NCBI GenBank assembly: GCA_025353585.1
Contig: JANXOM010000312.1
Span: 1 to 64,000 of the forward strand
Source: Deltaproteobacteria bacterium
Lineage (GTDB): Bacteria > Myxococcota_A > Polyangia > Haliangiales > Haliangiaceae
Direction: 5' to 3'
DNA: 64,000 nucleotides
The position numbers and the translations under genes were made by a program. This document shows, one piece after another, positions 8,695 to 19,213 of the stretch (positions are counted from its first letter, which is position 1; each line of letters begins with the position of its first letter). The notes beneath the pieces were generated by a model that was not told where the DNA came from, ran no database searches, and worked only from the letters and a program-made list of their open reading frames with translations.

Positions 8695-9852
8695 GTGAGG
8701 CGGCTGGCCTGGCTCGTTCCGCTCGCAGGCGGCCTGGTCGGGGGCCTTGCGTGCGGCGGACCCGGCACGCCGCCCCGGGAGGACGCGGCGGTCGTCGCGG
8801 CCCCCGCCCCGGTCCCCCGGCCGCGCGACGCCGCCGTCGTGGCGCTCGACGCGCCAGCGCCGCCCGCGATTCCGCCGGCCGCGATCGCGATCACGCTGGT
8901 GACCGACAACGTCTCCACGCCGCTGCGGTGGGGCTATGCGGTCGGCGTGAGCGACGGGCTCGAGATCGCGCTCTTCGATCGCCCGGTCGATTGCGCCACC
9001 GCCAACATGCTGAACGAGCGCGAGCTCGGCGGCGCCGAGCTCCGGATCGACGTGCGGTCGGGGCCCGGAGGCCGGTTCTTCGCGGGCCACCCGGCCTCGG
9101 CGAAGCTGTTCGTCTGGAACGACCAGGCGGCCGACGTGCCCGCGCCGGTCACGCAGCGGCTCGGCGCGCTCTCGTTCCAGCTCTCCCTGAGCGACGCGTC
9201 CGACCGCGTGACGCTCGAGCCCGTCGGCCCGAAGGCCGGCGCGCACGTGCGTGGCACGGTCGAGGCCGCGTCCGCGACGCTCGTCGGCGCGGCGGAGGCC
9301 CACGGCACGTTCGATGTCCTCCTGTGCGACGACCTCGAGCCGCAGCCGCCGCGGCTGCGCACGAGCGCCCCCGCCGGACCGGCGCGGGGCACGCGCGGCG
9401 GCAAGGTCCTCGCGCCGCGCTCCTGGCAGGCGATCGTCTGGAGCCTGCCGGCGACGAGGGACGAGGCGGTGAGCGCCGCGATCGACCGCGGGCCGGGCAG
9501 CCTCGCGGAGATCTTCATGCTCGTCGGCTACCCGGGCGAGCACGTGCCGTGTCCGGCGTCGGGGCAGCGGTACGTCGCGGAGGCGCACCCGATCGTCGCG
9601 TTCCAGGGCATCGGTGGCGCGTCGCGCGAGCACCCGCTCGTCGGGACGCCGCAGCCGACGACGTTCCTGGTCCCGACGCCGGGCGAGCTCGACTATCCGA
9701 TGGCCGTGTGGCCGGCGTGGATCCAGCTCGACGAGCTGACGTTCGCGCCCGGCGAGCGCGTGCACGCGACCGTCTGGGCGGAGGCGTCGACGAGCGAGGA
9801 TGCGAAGGGCACGTTCGGCGGCCACCTCGACGCGGTCGTGTGCGCGCCATGA
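8695..9852 (+). CDS. Lipoprotein, first of two tandem paralogs
   Basis: 385 residues. The N-terminus (RRLAWLVPLAGG) leads to a lipobox ending LAC, so the mature protein is probably anchored through that Cys. An Ala/Pro-rich linker precedes a beta-rich domain with a few conserved Cys. The C-terminal half shares VPCPASG, IGG, PQPT, WPAWIQ, WAEA and KGTFGG...DAVVC with the next gene, so the two arose by duplication. I do not recognise the family. The GTG is chosen because a TATGGT hexamer sits seven bases upstream; an ATG at 8683 would add four residues. The next gene overlaps by ATGA. Confidence 0.75.
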   Translation: MRRLAWLVPLAGGLVGGLACGGPGTPPREDAAVVAAPAPVPRPRDAAVVALDAPAPPAIPPAAIAITLVTDNVSTPLRWGYAVGVSDGLEIALFDRPVDCATANMLNERELGGAELRIDVRSGPGGRFFAGHPASAKLFVWNDQAADVPAPVTQRLGALSFQLSLSDASDRVTLEPVGPKAGAHVRGTVEAASATLVGAAEAHGTFDVLLCDDLEPQPPRLRTSAPAGPARGTRGGKVLAPRSWQAIVWSLPATRDEAVSAAIDRGPGSLAEIFMLVGYPGEHVPCPASGQRYVAEAHPIVAFQGIGGASREHPLVGTPQPTTFLVPTPGELDYPMAVWPAWIQLDELTFAPGERVHATVWAEASTSEDAKGTFGGHLDAVVCAP

Positions 9853-10922
9853 GCGGCCCGAGGCTCGCGGTGGTCGCGGCGCTGGCGGCGTGCGGGCGCG
9901 ACGCTCCGTCTGCGCCCCTGCCACCGGCGGATGCACGCCTGGCCGTGGTGCCGGCGCCCGACGCGGTGGGCCCCGAGCTCTTGCACGACGGCGCGGCGCA
10001 CCCGCTCGCGTACGGCATCGCCGCGGCGGGGCTCGGCGGCAACCTGTACGTGGCGCTCTCGTCCACGCCGAGCCACTGCGCCGACGATCGCACGCGGGAG
10101 CCGACGAGCGGCTACACGCTCAGCTTCGAGGTGCCGAGCGGGCCGGGCGGCGCGCACTACGCCGGCCACCCGACCGGCGTCCTCGCGACGGCGGCAGGCC
10201 ACGGCCAGAGCGCCACGCTCCCCGGGCCGGGGACCTTCCGCGTCCCGCTCAGCGACATCGTGCCCGCGCTCGTCACGCTCGATCCAGCGTCGTCGCACGC
10301 GCACGCGCGGCTCACGGGCGCCGTCGATCTCGACGCGGTCACGCTCTTCGCCACGTGGGGGTTCCACGCTCGCTTCGACGTCGAGCTGTGCGACGAGCTC
10401 CCGCGCGATCCGCACCCGCTGCGCGCCACCGCGCCGAGCACACCGCTCGCCGGCGCACATGGCCGCACGCCGCTCGCTCCGAGGACCGTGCACGCCATCG
10501 TCGGGCATCGTTGGACGTCGCGCCGCGAGCTCCTCGCACATCGCGACGACGCCACGCCCGGCCCGATCGCCGAGCTCGATCGCCTCGTGTTCTATGCGGA
10601 CGCGAGCGTGCCGTGCCCCGCGAGCGGGGAGCTCGTCGCCGGCCGGCACCTCCTCGGCTCCATGCGCGGCATCGGCGGCACGAACGGCGCGCACCCGGCG
10701 CTCGGCGCGCCGCAGCCGACGCAGCTCGCGTTCGCGGCCGCGGGCGACGCGAAGCTCGACGACATGGGCGACCTCTGGCCCGCGTGGGTGCAGATCACGG
10801 CGCCGCTCGCGTACGCGACCGGCCGCCCCGTGCACGGCGCGCTGTGGGCCGAGGCGCCCGCGTACCTCGACGTCAAGGGCACGTTCGGCGGGCAGTTCGA
10901 CGCGGTCGTGTGCGATCGCTAG
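9849..10922 (+). CDS. Lipoprotein, second tandem paralog
   Basis: 357 residues; ATG overlaps the previous stop (ATGA). A short signal peptide ends in a lipobox LAAC. The C-terminal part repeats the pattern of the upstream paralog (VPCPASGE, IGGTNGAHP, PQPTQ, WPAWVQI, WAEAPAY, KGTFGGQFDAVVC), while the N-terminal parts have diverged. Function unknown. The stop codon overlaps the start region of the downstream DNA polymerase by 13 bases, so the polymerase is probably co-transcribed; I see no functional reason for that link. Confidence 0.75.
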   Translation: MSGPRLAVVAALAACGRDAPSAPLPPADARLAVVPAPDAVGPELLHDGAAHPLAYGIAAAGLGGNLYVALSSTPSHCADDRTREPTSGYTLSFEVPSGPGGAHYAGHPTGVLATAAGHGQSATLPGPGTFRVPLSDIVPALVTLDPASSHAHARLTGAVDLDAVTLFATWGFHARFDVELCDELPRDPHPLRATAPSTPLAGAHGRTPLAPRTVHAIVGHRWTSRRELLAHRDDATPGPIAELDRLVFYADASVPCPASGELVAGRHLLGSMRGIGGTNGAHPALGAPQPTQLAFAAAGDAKLDDMGDLWPAWVQITAPLAYATGRPVHGALWAEAPAYLDVKGTFGGQFDAVVCDR

Positions 10923-13222
10923 CCGACGACTGGCTGTGGGGCTGGGATCCGACGCCGGGCATCGTCTCGGTGTGGGCCGACGGGACCGGGCGGGCGACGG
11001 TGTGGCGGCGCGTCGGCGGCGCGCTCGTCCGCGAGGAGGAGCGCTTCGAGCCGTGGCTGCTGCTCGCGAACGGTGACGACCTCGGCCCCGATGTGTCGGT
11101 GCACGCGCTCGCGGGGCCGGGCGCGCTGCGGTTCGTCGCGCGGGCGGGGGACCTGCGCGTGCTGACGGCGGCGGTCCTGCGCGCAGCGTCGCGGCGGCTC
11201 GGTCAGCCCGTGCGCCACGTGCGCGAGCTGCCGGCCGACGCCGTGCTCGCGTTGCCACCCGAGGAGCAGTACCTCGTGGCGACGGGGCGCGTGTACTTTC
11301 GCGACCTCGCGTTCGACGCGCTGCACCGCCTGCAGCTCGATCTCGAGACGACCGGCCTCGACCCGGCGCGCGACCGCATCTTCCTCGTGGCGATCCGCGA
11401 TCCGGCGGGCCGGGCGCGCGTCATCGAGGTCCACGGCGATGGCGATGCCGCCGAGGCCGCGCTGATCGCCGAGCTCGTGGCGCGCGTGCGGCAGGCCGAT
11501 CCGGACGTCATCGAGAACCACAACCTCCACGGGTTCGATCTGCCGTTCCTCGAGCGGCGCGCGCGGCTGCTCGGCGTGCCGCTCGCGCTCGGCCGCACCG
11601 GGCCGCCGGGCCTCGGGACGCGGGCCGCCCGCCGCGGCGTCCCGCGCGACGCGAGCGATCCGGCTCGCCGGATCCGCTACACGATCGCGGGGCGCGAGCT
11701 CGTCGACTCCCTCGATGCCGTCCTGCGCCACGACTTCTCCGCGCGCGATTTACCGGGCCACGGGCTCAAGCAGGTCGCGCAGCACATGGGCCTTCGCGGC
11801 CCCGCGCGCGAGCTCATCCCCGGCGCCGAGATCTATTCCGTGTGGCGGCGCGATCCGGCGCGGGTCGCGCGCTACGCGATCGCGGACGTCGAGGAGGCGG
11901 CGGGGCTCGCGCGGATGCTCGGCGGCGCGGCCTTCGCGCTCGCGCAGATGGTGCCCCGGCGCTACGAGCGGCTCGCCGACGCGGGCCCGGCGACGGGCAT
12001 CATCGACCCGCTGCTGGTGCGCGCGTATCTGCGGCGCGGCGCGGCGCTGCCGGGGCACGAGCGCGGCGACGGCACGGAGCACACGGGGGCCGGGCTCCAC
12101 CTGTTCGCGGCCGGCGTGGCCGAGCGCGTGGTCAAGGCGGACGTGGCGAGCCTGTACCCGTCCCTCATGCGGGCGTACCAGATCGGCCCCACGCGCGACC
12201 GGCTCGGGGCGCTGCTCGCGCTCGTGGACCGCCTCGTGGAGCAGCGGCTCGCCGCGAAGGCGGCCGGGCGCGCGGCGGCGCCGGGCTCGGCGGAGCGCTT
12301 CGGACAGGAGGCGCTGTCGGCGGCGATGAAGCTCGTCGTGAACTCGGCGTACGGCTACCTCGGCGCGGGGAGCCTGACGCGCTTCGCCGACGTCCACGCG
12401 GCGAACGAGGTCACGCGGCGTGGGCGCGAGGTGCTCGATCTGTTGTGTCGCGAGCTCGCCGCGCGCGGGACGACGCTGCTCGAGGCCGACACCGACGGCG
12501 TGTACTTCGCCGTGCCCGCGGCATGGACGGAGGTGGACGAGCGGCGCTGCGTGGCGGAGGTCGCGGCGCTGCTGCCGGCGCGGGTGACGCTCGAGTACGA
12601 CGGGCGGTACGCGGCGATGCTGTCGCACGAGCCCAAGAACTACGCGCTGCTCTCGTACGGCGGCGAGCTGACGCTGCGCGGGGTCGCGTTCCGGTCGAGC
12701 CGGGCGGAACCGTACGGCGAGGCGTTCCTGCGGGCGGCGCTGGCGCGCCTGCTCGCGGGGGACGTGGCGGGCGTGCGCGACGTGTACCTGGCGACGGTGG
12801 GGGCGCTGCGCGCGCGCGCGGTGCGGACGTCCGACGTGACGTCGCGCGTCCGGCTGACGAAGGCGCCCGCCGACTACCTGGCCACGCGCGAGGCGCGGCG
12901 CGAGCTGTCGTACGAGGCCGTGCTGGCGAGCGGCCGCACGACCTGGGCGAGCGGCGAGCGCGTGCGCGTCTACCGGGCGGGCCGGGGCCGCCCGACGCTG
13001 CTGCCGGACACGGACGCGGACGACGACGCGCCCGATCCGCGCGACTACGACATCGACCACTACGTGCGCCTCCTGCGCGACACGTTCGCGACCCGGCTGG
13101 TGCGCGCGCTCGCGCCCGAGGACTACACGGCCGTGTTCGCGGACCCAGACCAGCTCTCGCTCTTCGCGCGGCCGCTGGCCGCCGCCCGCCCCGTCCTCAC
13201 GCTCCTGAACCCCCATCACTGA
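10910..13222 (+). CDS. polB: Family-B DNA polymerase with 3'-5' exonuclease
   Basis: 770 residues from a GTG overlapping the lipoprotein stop by 13 bases; the conserved N-terminus (ADDWLWGWDP) follows at once. Exonuclease motifs are intact: Exo I LDLETTGLD (D144, E146), Exo II ENHNLHGFDLPFL and Exo III YAIADVEE. Polymerase motifs are also intact: A (KADVASLYPSL, about residue 411), B (KLVVNSAYGYLG, about 474) and C (EADTDGVYF, about 527). All metal-binding aspartates are present, so it should be an active proofreading polymerase. In bacteria, family-B enzymes (Pol II type) work in repair or lesion bypass rather than bulk replication. Topoisomerase III is encoded 1.3 kb downstream on the same strand. 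Confidence 0.92.
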   Translation: MRSLADDWLWGWDPTPGIVSVWADGTGRATVWRRVGGALVREEERFEPWLLLANGDDLGPDVSVHALAGPGALRFVARAGDLRVLTAAVLRAASRRLGQPVRHVRELPADAVLALPPEEQYLVATGRVYFRDLAFDALHRLQLDLETTGLDPARDRIFLVAIRDPAGRARVIEVHGDGDAAEAALIAELVARVRQADPDVIENHNLHGFDLPFLERRARLLGVPLALGRTGPPGLGTRAARRGVPRDASDPARRIRYTIAGRELVDSLDAVLRHDFSARDLPGHGLKQVAQHMGLRGPARELIPGAEIYSVWRRDPARVARYAIADVEEAAGLARMLGGAAFALAQMVPRRYERLADAGPATGIIDPLLVRAYLRRGAALPGHERGDGTEHTGAGLHLFAAGVAERVVKADVASLYPSLMRAYQIGPTRDRLGALLALVDRLVEQRLAAKAAGRAAAPGSAERFGQEALSAAMKLVVNSAYGYLGAGSLTRFADVHAANEVTRRGREVLDLLCRELAARGTTLLEADTDGVYFAVPAAWTEVDERRCVAEVAALLPARVTLEYDGRYAAMLSHEPKNYALLSYGGELTLRGVAFRSSRAEPYGEAFLRAALARLLAGDVAGVRDVYLATVGALRARAVRTSDVTSRVRLTKAPADYLATREARRELSYEAVLASGRTTWASGERVRVYRAGRGRPTLLPDTDADDDAPDPRDYDIDHYVRLLRDTFATRLVRALAPEDYTAVFADPDQLSLFARPLAAARPVLTLLNPHH

Positions 13223-13254
13223 CAAATGGGCCAGGCCCCTGTCAGTCCCTGTCA

Positions 13255-13269
13255 GTCCGGTTGCCGGAC
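13255..13269. terminator. Small hairpin between convergent genes
   Basis: GTCCGG-TTG-CCGGAC forms a six-pair stem in the 66-bp gap between the polymerase stop and the opposing gene's stop. There is no T-run on either side, so intrinsic termination is only possible. A direct repeat CCTGTCAGTC precedes it. Confidence 0.25.
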
Positions 13270-13288
13270 AGAAGGGGGGCGGGGCCGT

Positions 13289-14446
13289 TCAGGCGGGCTC
13301 GTCGGGGACGCCCTCGTAGGCCTCGAGCCGCTCGAGGCGCAGGCTCGCGTGCTTGATCGTCTCGAGGATCGTGCCGCCGCAGCCGGGGCAGGTCGGCTCC
13401 GCGGTCGGCATGTGGTGGCGGCAATTGGGGTCGGAGCACACGAAGTAGCGCGCGCCCAGGAGCCAGCCGCCGATGCCGCCGGCCACCATGGCGAACGGGC
13501 CCGCGACGAGCCCGATCCCGGGGATCGCAAATGCCGCCGCGCCGCCGAGGAATCCCAGCCAGAGCCGACCGTGGCCGCGCTCGGGGATTCGAAACGTCTT
13601 CTGCCCCACGTTGAACTGTTCGAGGCTGCGCTCGACCGCGGCCGCCGGCTCGCGGGGCGCGGCGGGCCGGGCGAGCACCGGGCCCGGCGACGCGTCGGCC
13701 AGGCCGAGCAGCGCGCGCAGCTCGTCCTCGTGCGGATCGAGCACGTCGAGCCAGCGCTCGAACCACTCGGCTTGCGGCGGCAGGAGCGTCGCGAGCGCCG
13801 GCGAGTGCTCGTCGCGCACGAGGTCCTGGATCGCCAGGAGCAGTGTCGCGTCGGCGAGGGGGAGGCCGCCGGTCTCCTCGATGTACTCCTCGCTGACCAC
13901 GGCACGGCCGCGCATCTCCGACGCGCTGCGCCGGTACATCGACGAGTTCGCGACGAGCACGCCGAGGCCCACATACACGGCGGCGGTCGACGCCTCGGCC
14001 GCGGTCACTTCGCGGCCCGCATCGCGGAAGGGATCGACCGGGGCGAGGGCCAGGAAGGCGTCGCCGATCGCATGAGCGGCCCGGCCGGCGACATCGTCGT
14101 TGCCGAGCTGGGCGACGTCGAACGTGGCCGTGCCGGGGACCGCCGAGAGCAGCTCCACCTCGCTCTTCTTGAGCATCCGGCGCTCGGGCGGCCTCGCGGC
14201 GCGGATGTCGTTGGCGACGATCTCCACGTCGAGGAACGCGTGCCACGCGACCCGATAGAGGAGCCGGTGCATCGCCGTCATCGTCGGCGTCCAGGGCTCG
14301 GGGAAGTCCGCCGTGGTCGCGCCGATCACCCGCGCCTTTATGAAGCGGTCCGCGCCGGCGCGCTGGATGAGCCCGGCGAGGATGGCGACGAGCTCGCCCT
14401 GGGCGGTCGTGAGGGGCCAGCCGACGACGGGCAGGGGCGCGGGCAT
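13289..14446 (-). CDS. Hypothetical membrane protein with C-terminal zinc ribbon
   Basis: 385 residues. The first ~290 are soluble and resemble no family I know. Around residues 300-345 there is a Gly/Ala-rich hydrophobic hairpin (FLGGAAAFAIPGIGLVAG, then AMVAGGIGGWLLG), probably two membrane passes. A Cys/His cluster follows (CSDPNCRHH ... CPGCGG), which looks like a zinc ribbon. The ATG at 14446 is chosen because a TACGCT hexamer lies six bases upstream; the open frame runs further upstream without homology-like sequence. It faces the topoisomerase gene head to head across 106 bp. Confidence 0.65.
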   Translation of the reverse strand: MPAPLPVVGWPLTTAQGELVAILAGLIQRAGADRFIKARVIGATTADFPEPWTPTMTAMHRLLYRVAWHAFLDVEIVANDIRAARPPERRMLKKSEVELLSAVPGTATFDVAQLGNDDVAGRAAHAIGDAFLALAPVDPFRDAGREVTAAEASTAAVYVGLGVLVANSSMYRRSASEMRGRAVVSEEYIEETGGLPLADATLLLAIQDLVRDEHSPALATLLPPQAEWFERWLDVLDPHEDELRALLGLADASPGPVLARPAAPREPAAAVERSLEQFNVGQKTFRIPERGHGRLWLGFLGGAAAFAIPGIGLVAGPFAMVAGGIGGWLLGARYFVCSDPNCRHHMPTAEPTCPGCGGTILETIKHASLRLERLEAYEGVPDEPA

Positions 14447-14452
14447 CGTCGC

Positions 14453-14458
14453 AGCGTA
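14453..14458 (-). promoter_or_regulatory. -10-like TACGCT, leaderless type
   Basis: On the minus strand TACGCT is followed by six bases and then the ATG of the zinc-ribbon protein. No Shine-Dalgarno site can fit between them. Confidence 0.45.
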
Positions 14459-14540
14459 ACGCGGTTGCCGGCCGGGCGGAGCGTCGGCGGCTGCACCTGG
14501 GTTGCAGGCCGACGGCTGCACCGATGACAGGGCGGGCGTG

Positions 14541-14546
14541 TAGCGT
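14541..14546 (+). promoter_or_regulatory. -10-like TAGCGT, leaderless type
   Basis: TAGCGT lies six bases before the GTG of the topoisomerase gene and supports that start. I see no convincing -35 element. Confidence 0.45.
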
Positions 14547-14552
14547 GCTCCC

Positions 14553-16853
<2,301 letters not shown>

Positions 16854-16890
16854 TTCGGTGGGGCCGAGAGTCGATAAATCCGGGGGGCCG

Positions 16891-16919
16891 TTAACCTGCG
16901 AGTCCGAGGTCGGTATAGC
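16891..16919 (+). promoter_or_regulatory. Candidate sigma-70 promoter of the hemerythrin gene
   Basis: TTAACC (16891-16896) and TATAGC (16914-16919) are separated by 17 bases. A transcript from here would have a leader of about 38 bases that includes AAGGAG at 16951, seven bases before the ATG. This leadered arrangement contrasts with most first genes in the window. Confidence 0.45.
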
Positions 16920-16963
16920 GGATGCATTGACGTGGCGGCAGGACCTTTCCAAGGAGCTGTCAG

Positions 16964-17479
16964 ATGCCGAATCCACTCGATCAGATGATCTCGAAGGGCG
17001 CGGGACTCGCCCATGAAGTGAAGGCTCGCCTGGCCGGCCTGGTCGGCGTATTCGAGGCGCTCGCCGAGCAGCACGGCGAGGCAGGCGCACTCCTCGTGCG
17101 CGCGCAGGCCGACGTCGACAAGCGCGCCGAGCTGTGGCCGACGATCCGCGCCTCGCTGCGCGCGCACGAGAAGGGCGAGCTCGCGGAGGTCTACCCCGTG
17201 TTCCGCGAGTACCCCGAGCTCGTTGCCCTGGCCGACCAGCACGAGAAGGAGGCGAGCGAGCTGAGCATCACGATCGATCAGATGGATGCGATGGAGCCGG
17301 CGGGCGCGCAGTTCGGCGCGCTCCTCGACCGGCTCGTCACCCTGGTCGAGGCCCATGTCGTCGAGGAGGAACAGCAGATCTTCCCGAAGGGCCAAGCGGT
17401 CATGGGCGACGCGCGCGCGAAGGAGCTCGCGCCGAGATTTGCGGCCACGGCCAAGAAGGTCAAGCAGAGCGACCTCTAG
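16964..17479 (+). CDS. Hemerythrin HHE-domain protein
   Basis: 171 residues with a strong ribosome site AAGGAG ending seven bases before the ATG. The probable di-iron ligands are H37 (AEQHGEA), H68/E72 (RAHEKGE), H93 (DQHEKEA) and H131/E135 (VEAHVVEEE), arranged in the helices expected of a four-helix HHE bundle. Such proteins bind non-haem iron and are used for oxygen, NO or peroxide sensing, storage or repair of iron centres; which applies here cannot be told. A cytosolic stand-alone gene convergent with pth2, 18 bases between stops. Confidence 0.88.
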   Translation: MPNPLDQMISKGAGLAHEVKARLAGLVGVFEALAEQHGEAGALLVRAQADVDKRAELWPTIRASLRAHEKGELAEVYPVFREYPELVALADQHEKEASELSITIDQMDAMEPAGAQFGALLDRLVTLVEAHVVEEEQQIFPKGQAVMGDARAKELAPRFAATAKKVKQSDL

Positions 17480-17497
17480 TCGACGCATCACTGAGCG

Positions 17498-17881
17498 CTA
17501 GAGCAGGGGCAAGCCGCCGGTGATGGCGTCGACCTCGTCGACCCACGCCGGACCGATGGCGCAGCACGTCTTCGTGGGCACGCCGTGAAACTCGGTCGCG
17601 CCGCTGTCCGTGACGAGCGCGCATGGCACCCCCGCGCGGCGCGCCGCCTCGACGATCGCCTCGAGCGCAGCGTCGCTGTCGACGGACACGCAGATCTTGG
17701 TGAAGCGCTCCGTGAGCCAGCTCGTCATCGCGTCCGTGACGGCGAAGGCGAACCAGCCGTCCGCCAGCGTGCCGCCCTCCACCAGGACGCGCAGCGACGC
17801 GTGAGCGCCCTGCGCGATCATCTTGCCCTTGCGCATGCCGAGGTCTTTGCGCATGACGATCACCTGCTTCGCGAGCCGCAT
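17498..17881 (-). CDS. pth2: Archaeal/eukaryotic-type peptidyl-tRNA hydrolase (Pth2)
   Basis: 127 residues, close to the usual ~115-125 of the family. The Pth2 signature is intact: K5, R11-x-DL, MRKGKMIAQGAHAS (residues 16-29), then FTKICVSVDS and ALVTDSGATEFHGVPT and a final IGPAW. Pth2 releases tRNA from dropped-off peptidyl-tRNA. It is the standard enzyme in archaea and eukaryotes, while most bacteria use the unrelated Pth; it does occur in scattered bacteria and phages. It is divergent from two nucleotidyltransferase genes (90 bp apart), which hints at a tRNA- or RNA-directed neighbourhood. TAGGAT six bases upstream of the ATG fits leaderless expression. Confidence 0.9.
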   Translation of the reverse strand: MRLAKQVIVMRKDLGMRKGKMIAQGAHASLRVLVEGGTLADGWFAFAVTDAMTSWLTERFTKICVSVDSDAALEAIVEAARRAGVPCALVTDSGATEFHGVPTKTCCAIGPAWVDEVDAITGGLPLL

Positions 17882-17887
17882 CGGCCC

Positions 17888-17893
17888 ATCCTA
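17888..17893 (-). promoter_or_regulatory. -10-like TAGGAT, leaderless type (pth2)
   Basis: Minus-strand TAGGAT, then six bases, then the pth2 ATG. It shares the 90-bp divergent region with the promoter of the first nucleotidyltransferase. Confidence 0.45.
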
Positions 17894-17959
17894 CGGCCTT
17901 CGCTGCCGCCTCGCGAATCGTTCGAGCGTCCGCGCGTCATCGGCGCTGCGCGTGACTGA

Positions 17960-17965
17960 TATCGT
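17960..17965 (+). promoter_or_regulatory. -10-like TATCGT, leaderless type
   Basis: TATCGT is followed by six bases and the ATG at 17972. Confidence 0.45.
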
Positions 17966-17971
17966 CGCGCC

Positions 17972-19213
17972 ATGGCATATCGGCTCGGTGGGCTCGCGGA
18001 CCTGGATTCCACGGCGGTGCCGCTGCCGACCGGCACGGAGGTCACGACGCGCGTCGACCGCGTCGTCGACGGTGAGGTCCGCCCGCAAGGCGCGACCGGG
18101 CGGGTGTCGCGCATCGACGGCGAGCGCGTGGACGTCACGTTCATCGACGGACGCCACGCGACGTACCTCCGCGCCGAGGTCACGCCGCGCAAGCTCGGCG
18201 TCGCGCGCTATGCGCAACGGCGCGCGGCGGCGTGGGACGAGCTGCGGCCGTGCGTCGTGCTCGACGCGGTCGTCGGCTCGCGGGCGTGGGGCGTCGCCGG
18301 CGACGACGCGGACGAGGACCACCGCGGCGTGTTCGTCCTGCCGTTCTCGTGGACGACCGGGCTCGTCGATCCGCCGCAAGATCTCGTCTCGCTCGATGGC
18401 TCGCAGACGTACTGGGAGATCGGCAAGACGATCCGCCAGGCGCTGCGCGCCGACCCGAACACGCTCGAGATGCTGTTCGCCGCGCCCACCGTGGTGGATC
18501 CGCTCGCCGAGCCGCTCGTCGCGATCCGCGGCGCGTTCTTGTCGCACGAGATCTACGGCAGCTTTGGCCGCTACGCGCTGTCGCAGCTCGATCGGCTCGA
18601 GCACAACCAGCGGCTCGCCGATCATCGCGCGATCGTGCTCGGGTGGCTGCGCGAGAACCCGGCGCTCGGCATCGATGCGGCGGCGGAGCGACTCGCGGAC
18701 TCCGCGCGGGTCGAGGCGCCGTCGCGCGCGGACGCGGTGGCCCGGGCGCGCGACTACCTCAAGCAGCTCTATCGCTCGATGTACGACCAGGGCCTGATCG
18801 CCGCGAACGACTGGGTCTCGCTGCGCGTCGCGGCGAAGACGGAGCTGCCGCTGCCGCGCGATCTGCGCCCGAAGAACGCCTACAACCTGATCCGGCTCCT
18901 GGACCTGGCGATCCGCTGGCTCGGCGGGGAGGCGCCGGATGTCCGCGCCTCGGACGCGATCCGACCGACGCTGCTGGCGATCAAGGCGGGCGAGGTGCCG
19001 ATGGACGACGTCATGACGCTCGCGCGCGAGCTGACGCCGCGGCTCGAGACCGCGCGCCAGACGAGCAAGCTGCCGCGGCGGGCGGATGTCGCGCAGGCGG
19101 ATCGCGTGTTGCGCGAAGCTCGCGCCGAAGCCGCGCGCCGGTCGCTCGGACGCGCGCCCGGCCCCTGGGGCGACGCGGCCCCCGCGCCGCAAGAGGCTCG
19201 GTATGACGAGTGA
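17972..19213 (+). CDS. Nucleotidyltransferase-superfamily protein, RlaP/PF10127-like (413 aa)
   Basis: An N-terminal ~75-residue beta-rich region (TGRVSRIDGERVDVTFIDG) looks like a small SH3/Tudor-type module. The nucleotidyltransferase core has VVGSRAWGVAGDD at residues 100-112 and the acidic D114-E-D116, matching the GS...DxD signature of the pol-beta superfamily. Helical sequence follows (NTLEMLF, LLDLAIRWL) and a charged C-terminal tail. Proteins of this type (PF10127, predicted nucleotidyltransferases, including RNA-ligase-associated RlaP) transfer a nucleotide to an unknown RNA or small molecule. It overlaps the next, related gene by 11 bases and is divergent from pth2. Family call by motif; no RNA ligase is visible in the window. 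Confidence 0.72.
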   Translation: MAYRLGGLADLDSTAVPLPTGTEVTTRVDRVVDGEVRPQGATGRVSRIDGERVDVTFIDGRHATYLRAEVTPRKLGVARYAQRRAAAWDELRPCVVLDAVVGSRAWGVAGDDADEDHRGVFVLPFSWTTGLVDPPQDLVSLDGSQTYWEIGKTIRQALRADPNTLEMLFAAPTVVDPLAEPLVAIRGAFLSHEIYGSFGRYALSQLDRLEHNQRLADHRAIVLGWLRENPALGIDAAAERLADSARVEAPSRADAVARARDYLKQLYRSMYDQGLIAANDWVSLRVAAKTELPLPRDLRPKNAYNLIRLLDLAIRWLGGEAPDVRASDAIRPTLLAIKAGEVPMDDVMTLARELTPRLETARQTSKLPRRADVAQADRVLREARAEAARRSLGRAPGPWGDAAPAPQEARYDE

